Below, in pieces: positions 15,715 to 22,585 of a DNA stretch of 22,585 nt. Source of the stretch: an uncultured Alistipes sp. (GTDB lineage: Bacteria > Bacteroidota > Bacteroidia > Bacteroidales > Rikenellaceae); assembly GCA_900546065.1 (NCBI GenBank), contig URBK01000033.1:1-22585 (forward strand), written 5' to 3'. Position numbers and translations under genes: made by a program. Under the pieces are notes generated by a model. That model made no database searches. It was not told the DNA's origin and saw nothing but the letters and a program-made list of their open reading frames with translations. Positions within the stretch are counted from its first letter, which is position 1. Each line of letters opens with the position of its first letter.

Positions 15715-15755
15715 AATCGGGCGTCTCACAAACGAGAGACGCCCGATTTCTGTTT
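15715..15755 (+). terminator. Strong intrinsic terminator after trxA, possibly bidirectional
   Basis: A perfect 13-bp stem (arms 15715-15727 and 15736-15748, beginning AATCGGGCGTCTC) encloses an 8-base loop. It is followed by a T-rich tract (TTCTGTTT). On the minus strand the downstream flank reads CTCTTTA, weaker but usable, so it may also end the convergent GH95 gene, whose stop is at 15780. Confidence 0.9.
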
Positions 15756-15779
15756 AGCATTATCACTGCAATATACGAC

Positions 15780-18185
15780 CTATCGGCTGCGCCAGACCCA
15801 AGTCTTCCCGCGACCGATCTTCTCCGAGGCTATATAGTCGCCGTCGTACCATACACGGAAATCGTTGCCCAAAAGCGACTTGACACTCAACTCCACCATA
15901 CGTCCCGCCTGCCACCGCGCCGAGACCTCGAAGCCGCCGCGGGCCTTAAGACCCGTAAACTCACCGTCGGGCCATGCCGCAGGCAATGCGGGCAGCAGCT
16001 GCAGAACGTATGCACCATTGTCATAGACGTGGCTCTGCAACAGCATCTCGGCAATGCCGGCCGTAGTACCGAAATTGGCATCCATCTGGAAAGGCGGATG
16101 CTGCGTGAACAGATTGGGCATAACGCAGCGGCGCAGCACCGTATCGAGGCTGCCCTTGGCCTGCTCGCCGCGCAGCAGTCGCGCATATTGGATGATGAGC
16201 CATGCAGAACTCCACCCCGTATGTCCGCCGCCGTGCGCTATACGGTAATCCATCGACTTGCCCGCCGCGGCGGCCAGCTCGGGTGTCTGCAACATATTGA
16301 TCTGCGCGCCCGGATGTACGGCAAACAGATGTGATATGTGGCGGTGTCCGGGCTCCACCTCTTCGAACTCCTCGGCCCACTCCATGATGCGGCCGTCATG
16401 GCCTATCTTCGTGGGTGCGAGGTTCGCCTTGGCCGCTGCGACGCGATGCACGAGATCGTCATCGATACCCAGCTCGCGGCTGGCCATTCCGAAGTCGTCG
16501 AACAGCTGCCAAATCACCTGCTGGTCATGTGTCGGCCCCATGCTTATCTGCGCACGGCTGCCGTCGGGTGCCACAAACGAATTCTCGGGCGAGGCCGCCG
16601 GCCCCGACACGAGTTTGCCGCTGCGAGGATCTACCGTAAGCCAGTCGAGATAGAACTCCACGGCACCCTTCAGTACGGGATACATACGCTGCAGAAAATC
16701 CTTATCACCCGTAAACCGGTAGTGTTCGCATATATGTTGGCACAGCCACCCCGTACCTCCCGGGTGCATACCCCACGACGACGATTCGCCGGGTGAAGTG
16801 TAACCCCAGATGTTGGTTATCGGATGCACGACCCATCCGCCCATGCCATACTGCACGCGTGCGGTCTCATGGCCGGGCTTGACCAGCGAAGCGATGAGAT
16901 CGAACAGCGGCAGCTGGCACTCCGAGAGGTTTGCAACCTCGGCCGGCCAATAGTTCATCTGTATGTTGACATTGGTGTGATAGTCGCCGTTCCACGGCGT
17001 CTGAACCTTGTTGGCCCATATACCCTGAAGGTTCGCGGGCATAGTTCCCGGGCGTGACGACGCTATGAGCAGGTAACGCCCGTACTGGAACATCAACTCG
17101 CACAGATGCTCGTCATCCGCGCCCTGCTTTACCCGCTCGAGGCGCTCGTCTGTGGGTATATCCTGCGACTCGTCCCCTCCCAGACGCAGCGACACGCGGT
17201 CGAAATATGGTTCATACTCCTTCAAATGTGCTTTCAGAAGCGACGTATATGACTTATGCCCGGCCTGTTCGATCGCGCGGCGCGTGATGTTCACATAGTC
17301 GCGCCCTTTGTACAACGGATAGTCGAGACGGTAATCGGTTGATGCCGCCAATAGCAGGATCACCTCGTCGGCACCGCTCACACGCAGTGCGTCATCCGTA
17401 CAAAAGGTCTCGCCGCCGCGCGTAACGGCCTTCAGACGTGCCATATATCGAAGATTGGAACCACCGTGTCCGTCATTGAGCGCACCGCTCATAACCAACT
17501 GCCCATCCTCGCACGAGGTTGTGAAACGCTCCGGCCGCGTCATGCGGCACGTGAACGACAACGCTCCGCGTCGGTCGGCCGTCATACGTACAACCATAAC
17601 CTGATCGGGCCTGCTGACAAAGATTTCACGGCGATACCTGACGCCGTCCTGCGTATATGAGACAGTTGCGACGGCTGTCTCAAGGTCGAGGTCACGGTAA
17701 TAATCCGTATATTCATCCTTGCAGTCGAAGTCTATCCACAGATCGCCCAACGTCTGGAAACTACCGTACGGGACATCCTTGCCATTGCCCGAGCCCGAAC
17801 CTGCACCCGTACACACCTGCGTGCGGTTCGTAAGCTCCGTAGCCTCGCGGTAGCGTCCCTCGAAGAGCAGCTGACGTATGCGTTGCAGATTCTCGGCCGC
17901 AACCGGATTGTCGCTATGCTGCGGGCTGCCCGACCACATGGTCTCCTCGTTGAGTTGTATGCGCTCCATCGGCACGTCACCGAAGACCATCGCCCCGAGC
18001 GATCCGTTTCCCAAAGGCAGCGCCTTCAACCACTCGACATCGTCCGTCCAAGCATCCGTGCCGTCCTTCACCGCCGCATTGGCAGGCGACTGATACCAAA
18101 GTTTCATTTTCGGCCCGTCATCCGCCGCAACTATCCGCGCGGCCGGGCACACGAGGGCCAAAAACAGCAAAAGTGTTCTCTTCAT
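15780..18185 (-). CDS. Secreted GH95 family glycosidase (alpha-L-fucosidase type)
   Basis: GH95 enzymes are inverting exo-glycosidases that mostly remove alpha-1,2-linked L-fucose from mucin, milk or plant glycans; a few act on L-galactose. The 801-aa protein has a signal peptide (about 1-21, ending IVAA), an N-terminal beta-domain from WYQSPANAA and an (alpha/alpha)6 catalytic domain. Residues matching those I recall for Bifidobacterium AfcA are N405 and N407 in HTNVNIQMNYWPAE, E534 in SPENSF and D702 in FQMDANFG. His403, just before the first Asn, fits a fucosidase more than a galactosidase, but I recall that point only loosely. A Gly/Ser-rich loop lies near 129-137. There are no susC/susD partners in the window, so this appears to be an isolated glycosidase gene. 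Confidence 0.93.
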   Translation of the reverse strand: MKRTLLLFLALVCPAARIVAADDGPKMKLWYQSPANAAVKDGTDAWTDDVEWLKALPLGNGSLGAMVFGDVPMERIQLNEETMWSGSPQHSDNPVAAENLQRIRQLLFEGRYREATELTNRTQVCTGAGSGSGNGKDVPYGSFQTLGDLWIDFDCKDEYTDYYRDLDLETAVATVSYTQDGVRYRREIFVSRPDQVMVVRMTADRRGALSFTCRMTRPERFTTSCEDGQLVMSGALNDGHGGSNLRYMARLKAVTRGGETFCTDDALRVSGADEVILLLAASTDYRLDYPLYKGRDYVNITRRAIEQAGHKSYTSLLKAHLKEYEPYFDRVSLRLGGDESQDIPTDERLERVKQGADDEHLCELMFQYGRYLLIASSRPGTMPANLQGIWANKVQTPWNGDYHTNVNIQMNYWPAEVANLSECQLPLFDLIASLVKPGHETARVQYGMGGWVVHPITNIWGYTSPGESSSWGMHPGGTGWLCQHICEHYRFTGDKDFLQRMYPVLKGAVEFYLDWLTVDPRSGKLVSGPAASPENSFVAPDGSRAQISMGPTHDQQVIWQLFDDFGMASRELGIDDDLVHRVAAAKANLAPTKIGHDGRIMEWAEEFEEVEPGHRHISHLFAVHPGAQINMLQTPELAAAAGKSMDYRIAHGGGHTGWSSAWLIIQYARLLRGEQAKGSLDTVLRRCVMPNLFTQHPPFQMDANFGTTAGIAEMLLQSHVYDNGAYVLQLLPALPAAWPDGEFTGLKARGGFEVSARWQAGRMVELSVKSLLGNDFRVWYDGDYIASEKIGRGKTWVWRSR

Positions 18186-18232
18186 TGATTTATCTGGTTA
18201 TTGTAGTTTATCGGTCGAGGTCCCTCCGCAAA

Positions 18233-18256
18233 GCAGAGCGGCAAAATGCCGCCTGC
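18233..18256 (-). other. Hairpin in the 5' leader of the GH95 gene
   Basis: GCAG-A-GCGGCA (18233-18243) and TGCCGCCTGC (18247-18256) form a 10-bp stem with one bulged base and a 3-base loop, about 48 bases upstream of the GH95 start codon. It is GC-rich and would fold in the transcript if transcription begins at or beyond the TAAATTTG box at 18278-18271. Confidence 0.5.
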
Positions 18257-18270
18257 ATCGCTTGCAACAA

Positions 18271-18278
18271 CAAATTTA
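18271..18278 (-). promoter_or_regulatory. Possible -7 box for the GH95 gene
   Basis: On the minus strand the sequence reads TAAATTTG, matching TAnnTTTG. No TTG is found 19-21 bp upstream, so the assignment is weak and may indicate an activator-dependent promoter. Confidence 0.35.
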
Positions 18279-18358
18279 GCCATTTTTTCTTATGCACGGC
18301 TACCCTCCGAGACAAAACTTGCGGGCTGGCCGGTTAGATTAGCAACGAAATATATAAC

Positions 18359-18402
18359 AAAAAAGCCGCGGCACACAGGCCTTAAAACCTGTATGCCGCG
18401 GC
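18359..18402 (-). terminator. Intrinsic terminator of htpG
   Basis: The arms GCCGCGGCA (18365-18373) with ACAGG (18375-18379), and CCTGT (18388-18392) with TGCCGCGGC (18394-18402), form a 14-pair stem with a single internal mismatch and an 8-base loop. On the minus strand six T residues follow (A run at 18359-18364). It sits 28 bases past the htpG stop codon. Confidence 0.92.
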
Positions 18403-18430
18403 ACATACCGTATAATAACCCTTCAAGACA

Positions 18431-20491
18431 CTATTTCTCGATGAGCGATATGCTTCGCTGTATGAAGTCCGAAAGGTTCTTACCCTTCAGCATACCGTTC
18501 GAGAGCAGGGCCAGATCGATGATCTGACGAACCAGATCACTGCCCTTGCCTATCTCGCGCAGACGCTCGTTGCGCTCGTCACGCAGCGTGACGACCTTCT
18601 TCGAGAGCTCCTCGCGCATCGACTTCTCCTCTGGCGTAAGGTCGGCCTCCTTCTTATCCTTGACCGTCTCCTCGAAGCGCTTCTCCTCGGATACGGCCGC
18701 ATCGATCTTCTTGGTTATGGTCTTGAGCTTGTCGCCGTACTCCTTCTCCACCTTGCCCAGAATGTCGATCACAATCGGGTGGTTGCCATTCACGGCTATG
18801 GTGAAGTTATCGGGCATCTGGCCGTAGAACTGGCTCATGCCGCCGCCGCTCACCTTCGCCATATCTTTCATACGGCGCATGAACTCGTTCTGCGTGATCA
18901 CGACAGGAGCCTCGTCGGCCGCCATGGCCTCAAACGCGATATTGTAGGTGATCTTCTCGTCCTTGGGCAGCTGGCTCTCGAATACGGGACGCATGATCTC
19001 CTGCTGGGCCTCCGTAAGCGACATGGATACCTGATCGCCCTTCTGGATCAGCTTCTCGATCACGTCGCTGTCCACACGCTCAAACCGTACATTCTGGTTC
19101 TTCGACTCGTACCAGTTGATGTAGTGGCTGTCCAGTGGGCCGTTCATCTCCAGCACGTCGTAACCCTTCGACTTGGCCGACTCGAGGAAACTGTGCTTCT
19201 CGACGGGATCATCCACATAGAGCAGGATGACCGTATTGTTCTTGTCGGTCTGGTTCTCCTTTACCAGATCCACATACTCCTTGGCCGTGAAATATTTGCC
19301 GCTTGTAGACTTCAGAAGCATGAAATCCTCGGCCTTCTCGGCAAACTTGTCGTCGGTCAGAATACCGTACTCGATGAATATCTTCAGATCATCCCACTTA
19401 TTCTCGTAGTCGGCACGCATCGTCGTGAATAGCTCCTTCAGACGGTCGGCAACCTTACGCGTGATGTAGCTCGATATCTTCTTGACGTTCGAATCGCTCT
19501 GCAGGTAGCTGCGCGACACATTCAACGGAATATCGGGCGAATCGATCACACCGTGAAGCAACGTCAGGTACTCCGGAACGATACCCTCGACCTGATCCGT
19601 CACAAAGACCTGATTGCAGTAGAGCTGTATCTTGTTCTTCTGTATCTCGAAGTTGTTGCGTATCTTCGGGAAGTAGAGAATACCGGTCAGATTGAACGGG
19701 TAGTCGATATTCATGTGTATGTAGAAGAGTGGATCCTCGCTAAGCGGGTAGAGCTCGTGATAGAAATCCTTGTACTGCTGCTCCGTTATGTCGGTAGGCT
19801 TGCGTGTCCACAGAGGATCGACGTCGTTGATGACATTGTCCTTGTCCGTGTCGACATACTTGCCGTCCTTCCACTCCTTCACCTTGCCGAAGGCAATGGG
19901 CACAGGCAGGAAGCGGCAATACTTCTTCAGCAGCTCCTCGACCTTCGACGCCTCGCAGTATTCGCTGCAATCATCCGCAACGTGAAGCACGATGGTCGTA
20001 CCGCGGTCATGTTCACCCTCGACCTCTTCCATCGAGTACTCGGGCGAGCCGTCGCAACTCCAATGTACATATTTACCCTCCTCCTTGTACGAGCGGGTGA
20101 ATATCTCCACCTTGTCGGCCACCATGAACGACGAGTAGAATCCCAGACCGAAGTGTCCGATTATGGCCTGATCCTTATACTTGGCCAGAAACTCCTCGGC
20201 ACTCGAGAAGGCTATCTGATTGATATAACGGTCGATCTCCTCGGCCGTCATACCGATACCGCGATCGGTGACTGTAAGGGTCTTGGCCGCAGGATCGACA
20301 CTGACGTGTATGGTCAGATCGCCCAGCTCACCGCCGAACTCGCTCTTCGCAGCCAGCGTCTTGAGTTTCTGCGTAGCATCCACAGCGTTCGAAACCAGCT
20401 CACGAAGGAAAATCTCATGATCCGAATAGAGGAATTTTTTGATGACGGGGAATATGTTTTCCGTCGTCACTCCGATTTTACCGTTTTTCAT
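18431..20491 (-). CDS. htpG: Chaperone protein HtpG (bacterial Hsp90)
   Basis: HtpG is a cytosolic, ATP-driven dimeric chaperone that remodels client proteins, often with DnaK. The 686-aa protein has the GHKL ATPase fold at the N-terminus: E31 and N35 in RELVSNAVDA, DRGIGM at 76-81 and GHFGLG at 112-117. The middle domain contains the family wording DSPDIPLNVSRSYLQ. The C-terminal dimerisation domain is complete, and the length is usual for Bacteroidetes. It ends at a strong terminator. Upstream there is no good consensus promoter. Instead, the 122-bp gap holds an unusual set of inverted repeats (20520-20575) that could control it. The next gene upstream is also on the minus strand, so some readthrough is possible. 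Confidence 0.97.
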   Translation of the reverse strand: MKNGKIGVTTENIFPVIKKFLYSDHEIFLRELVSNAVDATQKLKTLAAKSEFGGELGDLTIHVSVDPAAKTLTVTDRGIGMTAEEIDRYINQIAFSSAEEFLAKYKDQAIIGHFGLGFYSSFMVADKVEIFTRSYKEEGKYVHWSCDGSPEYSMEEVEGEHDRGTTIVLHVADDCSEYCEASKVEELLKKYCRFLPVPIAFGKVKEWKDGKYVDTDKDNVINDVDPLWTRKPTDITEQQYKDFYHELYPLSEDPLFYIHMNIDYPFNLTGILYFPKIRNNFEIQKNKIQLYCNQVFVTDQVEGIVPEYLTLLHGVIDSPDIPLNVSRSYLQSDSNVKKISSYITRKVADRLKELFTTMRADYENKWDDLKIFIEYGILTDDKFAEKAEDFMLLKSTSGKYFTAKEYVDLVKENQTDKNNTVILLYVDDPVEKHSFLESAKSKGYDVLEMNGPLDSHYINWYESKNQNVRFERVDSDVIEKLIQKGDQVSMSLTEAQQEIMRPVFESQLPKDEKITYNIAFEAMAADEAPVVITQNEFMRRMKDMAKVSGGGMSQFYGQMPDNFTIAVNGNHPIVIDILGKVEKEYGDKLKTITKKIDAAVSEEKRFEETVKDKKEADLTPEEKSMREELSKKVVTLRDERNERLREIGKGSDLVRQIIDLALLSNGMLKGKNLSDFIQRSISLIEK

Positions 20492-20519
20492 CGCTTATCT
20501 GTTTTTTTGATTTATTTCT

Positions 20520-20575
20520 GCACATACCATGAACAAAGTATGTGCCATCGCCCTGCGGGTGACATTTTGGCACAT
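20520..20575 (-). promoter_or_regulatory. Three-part inverted-repeat set upstream of htpG
   Basis: Read on the minus strand, segment A is ATGTGCCA (20575-20568), segment B is TGGCACATAC (20547-20538) and segment C is GTATGTGC (20527-20520). B can form 8 perfect pairs with A (20-base loop) or with C (10-base loop), but not with both at once. C ends 28 bases before the htpG start. The segments could be operator half-sites or competing RNA hairpins. A TACTTTG sequence (20540-20534) resembling a -7 box overlaps B; if that is the promoter, only C would be transcribed. Confidence 0.5.
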
Positions 20576-20613
20576 GCAGGTCAAACTTGGCAGACAAGCT
20601 GAAGGATAAAGTG

Positions 20614-21276
20614 TCAGTCGCGGCTCATGTTGCGGCCGATCATCAGATATGCGAACATTCCCTGAGCGGCATAGTAGGTCACCATTACCAGCACATCCTC
20701 ACACGGCACCGCCGCAACATATTTGTTGAATACGATCAAACCGTCCGAGAAGACAAACAACAGAGCCGCCACGGCATACCACACGGCATGGCGGCGTACC
20801 TGTGTTACGGCGCACGCGGCCATCAGGAAGATGATCACGCCATAGATACCGACGGCAGCCATCTCGGCTGCGGACTCAATATGGCTCAATATAAGCCACA
20901 GATAACCGCCCGCCACGACAGCCAGAGCCGCAAGACGCGCCCAACGTCCGCGCCACGAAGCCGCGCGGCTGAAATCGACGATATAGAAGACGTGCGCCAA
21001 AGCGAAATAGGCCACCTGTGCGATAAATATATGCTGCGCCCCCATCAGATCTCCGGCCGCAGAGGCTACGAGGGCCAGCGGGATGAATATGCCACCGCGA
21101 CGGTAATGAAGCAACGTAAAAACCGCAGCCACGATAGCGGGCAGGGCCACAATCCATCTGTTCGACGGATATAAGGCCGAATAACGAACCGCGAAAAATG
21201 CTATTACGGAGGCAATATACACACATACTGCCAACCCCACACGGTGGCTGTGATTCTTTTCTCTCTTATGCTTCAT
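20614..21276 (-). CDS. YhhN/TMEM86-family membrane protein
   Basis: This 220-aa integral membrane protein resembles the YhhN family, whose animal members (TMEM86) are lysoplasmalogenases that hydrolyse the vinyl-ether bond of lysoplasmalogens. Around seven or eight hydrophobic segments are visible. Conserved acidic positions occur in ASAAGDLMG and in FSDGLIVFNKY, and the closing TYYAAQ segment is typical. A basic N-terminus (MKHKREKNHSHR) precedes the first helix. Bacterial substrate specificity is unproven, though plasmalogens occur in some anaerobes. It begins 4 bp after the thioesterase stop codon, so the two are almost certainly co-transcribed. Confidence 0.85.
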   Translation of the reverse strand: MKHKREKNHSHRVGLAVCVYIASVIAFFAVRYSALYPSNRWIVALPAIVAAVFTLLHYRRGGIFIPLALVASAAGDLMGAQHIFIAQVAYFALAHVFYIVDFSRAASWRGRWARLAALAVVAGGYLWLILSHIESAAEMAAVGIYGVIIFLMAACAVTQVRRHAVWYAVAALLFVFSDGLIVFNKYVAAVPCEDVLVMVTYYAAQGMFAYLMIGRNMSRD

Positions 21277-21280
21277 ATTG

Positions 21281-21712
21281 TCATTTGAGGTTGTTCTGTT
21301 TCTCGATATATTGATTCAGCGCGCTCATGAACCACTCGGGTGCACGGCACGCGCGACGCGTATCGGCATGCATGAATCCCAACGTCACCGACCCGCGATT
21401 GATCAAGGCACCCTTCTCGTTGAACACCTCGCTGCGGATCACCATTTTGGCCGTGGGCATCTCGTCCAGACTGACGCGCACCGTCAGCACCTCGTCATAA
21501 TACGCCGGCGCCAGATAACGCGACTCGACCTCTATTATGGGCGACATTATGCCGCGGCGTTCGATCTCGGCGTATGTCAATCCTATGTCGCGCAGCCATT
21601 CGGTACGTGCCATCTCATATAGTACGATATAGTTCGAGTGGTGCATTATCCCCATCTGGTCGGTATCCTTATACCGTACACGGACCTTATGTTCAAACGA
21701 TACTATTGCCAT
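21281..21712 (-). CDS. YbgC-like hotdog-fold acyl-CoA thioesterase
   Basis: This 143-aa single-domain hotdog protein belongs to the YbgC/4-hydroxybenzoyl-CoA thioesterase family, which hydrolyses acyl-CoA thioesters in the cytoplasm. The N-terminal active-site stretch reads RYKDTDQMGIMHHSNY, with the catalytic aspartate at D18 in DTD, and YEMARTEWLRDIGL follows as in E. coli YbgC. There is no tol-pal locus here, unlike the E. coli neighbourhood. It lies 52 bp after the RibF-like gene and 4 bp before the YhhN-family gene, suggesting one transcript; the pairing with a lipid-type membrane enzyme may point to acyl or ether-lipid turnover, an inference. Confidence 0.9.
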   Translation of the reverse strand: MAIVSFEHKVRVRYKDTDQMGIMHHSNYIVLYEMARTEWLRDIGLTYAEIERRGIMSPIIEVESRYLAPAYYDEVLTVRVSLDEMPTAKMVIRSEVFNEKGALINRGSVTLGFMHADTRRACRAPEWFMSALNQYIEKQNNLK

Positions 21713-21764
21713 TTCTTATTCCTATGTTATTCGTCGGCGTTCTTCCGGCTCACAAAATAAAATC

Positions 21765-22499
21765 CTATAATTCGATCTCTACCCTGCCGCTGAAACCCGT
21801 ATCGCATATACGCAACACGCCGTCTGAGATTTCAACCTCGGAAGGCTTTCCGTTTACGACGGCATCATAACGCCCGTCGGCCGGAAGCAACTTGTGCTCG
21901 CCCACGCCCGAGACCGAGCCATCAGCCGAAGCATCGCACAGAATCAGATACGGGTGTCCCGACAGCTGCCGCGCCTTCTCCATCATTCCTTTTGCCACGG
22001 CCTGACGGATGATCGTCGAGCTGACCTTGCTGCTGTCGATCTGCTGCTGCTCGACCATGTGTACGTCGAGCCCCACGCTGCGGGCCTCAAGATAGTTGTA
22101 GTCACCCTCCTTGTTATATCCGAAACGGTGATTGTACCCTACAACCAGCGAGCGTATGCCGCTGCCGACGATGTCGCGCTCGATAAACTCGCGCGGCGAC
22201 GTGTGGCTGAACTCCACGGTGAATGGCACAACCACAACGGCATCTATGCCGGCACGCCCTAACAGCACGATCTTCTCATCGAGCGTACTCAACAGCCGCA
22301 GCCTTTCACCCGAACCCAATACATACCGCGGATGAGGTTCGAACGTGACAACCATACTCTCGCCGCCATGTTGCGCGGCTATTTCGTTCACGCGGCGCAA
22401 CAACTCCATGTGGCCGCTGTGTACGCCGTCGAACGACCCTATCGTCGCCACACCGTATTTGAGTTGCGGGATCTCACCGAACCCTCTGAATATTCTCAT
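21765..22499 (-). CDS. ribF: RibF-type FAD synthetase with degenerate riboflavin-kinase domain
   Basis: RibF normally phosphorylates riboflavin and then adenylates FMN to FAD. From ATG 22499 this protein has 244 aa, against about 310 for the usual bifunctional form. The adenylyltransferase half is intact: GSFDGVHSGH at 21-30, HRFGYNKEGD in the middle and SSTIIR at 160-165. The C-terminal remainder (about 176-244) can be aligned by eye to a kinase domain around KLLPADGRYDAVVNGKP. However, the GFPTAN-type ATP/flavin site that should precede it is absent and the domain is about half the normal length. I therefore predict FMN adenylyltransferase activity without riboflavin kinase activity. An in-frame ATG at 22529 adds ten residues not seen in the family. 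It is first in a run with the thioesterase and YhhN-family genes. Confidence 0.85.
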   Translation of the reverse strand: MRIFRGFGEIPQLKYGVATIGSFDGVHSGHMELLRRVNEIAAQHGGESMVVTFEPHPRYVLGSGERLRLLSTLDEKIVLLGRAGIDAVVVVPFTVEFSHTSPREFIERDIVGSGIRSLVVGYNHRFGYNKEGDYNYLEARSVGLDVHMVEQQQIDSSKVSSTIIRQAVAKGMMEKARQLSGHPYLILCDASADGSVSGVGEHKLLPADGRYDAVVNGKPSEVEISDGVLRICDTGFSGRVEIEL

Positions 22500-22585
22500 T
22501 CCTGCAATAGATTCATTGTAGAGCGCCAATCATCCGCGCTACGCAAAACAAGAGTTATTTATTCCGTATACCGACAGCAATTGCC

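Noticed and set aside
19553..20602. Plus-strand open frame of 349 codons opposite htpG
   Set aside because: Antisense to a complete HtpG with all ATPase motifs. The translation has no domain and runs into the htpG upstream region.
22500..22585. Possible gene or promoter at the right end
   Set aside because: No reading frame with family features and no TAnnTTTG box could be found in these 86 bases on either strand.
1..22585. tRNA, rRNA, CRISPR, transposase or phage features
   Set aside because: None was seen: no repeat-spacer pattern, no cloverleaf that I could recognise and no mobile-element protein. The Tn5 mosaic end at 19-37 belongs to the library adapter.

Overview
The window looks like a contig end from a gut-type Bacteroidales genome. 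Alistipes/Rikenellaceae is my best guess, from the GC-rich coding sequence combined with Bacteroidetes-type promoters. Four promoters match the Bacteroidetes consensus (-33 TTG, -7 TAnnTTTG) with exactly 20 bp between the elements, and no strong Shine-Dalgarno sequences precede the genes. The taxon is an inference. No 16S or other rRNA, tRNA, CRISPR array, IS element or prophage gene is visible.

The first 37 bases are not genomic. Positions 5-37 are the Illumina Nextera read-1 adapter, including the Tn5 mosaic end, so real sequence starts at 38 and the first gene is probably cut at its 5' end.

Layout. 38-1097 (+): CapA-type metallophosphatase, probably partial. 1196-1771 (-): rubrerythrin with its own terminator. 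2026-9784 (+): housekeeping run of ettA (ribosome-associated ABC-F ATPase), hisS, an exported S41 protease, a DUF3276 PUR-like RNA/ssDNA-binding protein, mnmA (tRNA 2-thiolation), a DedA/YqaA membrane protein and aroE. Much of this block concerns translation. 9795-10019 (-): DUF2007 protein, divergent from a serine hydrolase (+) that is followed closely by dnaE and trxA, ending in a strong terminator at about 15715-15755. 15780-18185 (-): secreted GH95 fucosidase-type glycosidase without neighbouring susC/susD. 18431-20491 (-): htpG with a strong terminator and an unusual upstream repeat structure. 20614-22499 (-): YhhN-family membrane protein, YbgC-like thioesterase and a short RibF-type FAD synthetase whose riboflavin-kinase half looks degenerate. 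22500-22585 holds no gene I can identify.

All genes are recognisable families, and I see no convincing undescribed multi-gene system. The points most worth a second look are the htpG leader, where one segment can pair with either of two others; the degenerate kinase domain of the RibF-like protein; the serine hydrolase with an altered second motif upstream of dnaE-trxA; the paired elements between DUF2007 and that hydrolase; and the adapter contamination. No stretch over 300 bp lacks a gene. The largest gaps (1772-2025 and 18186-18430) hold promoters, a terminator and small inverted repeats.
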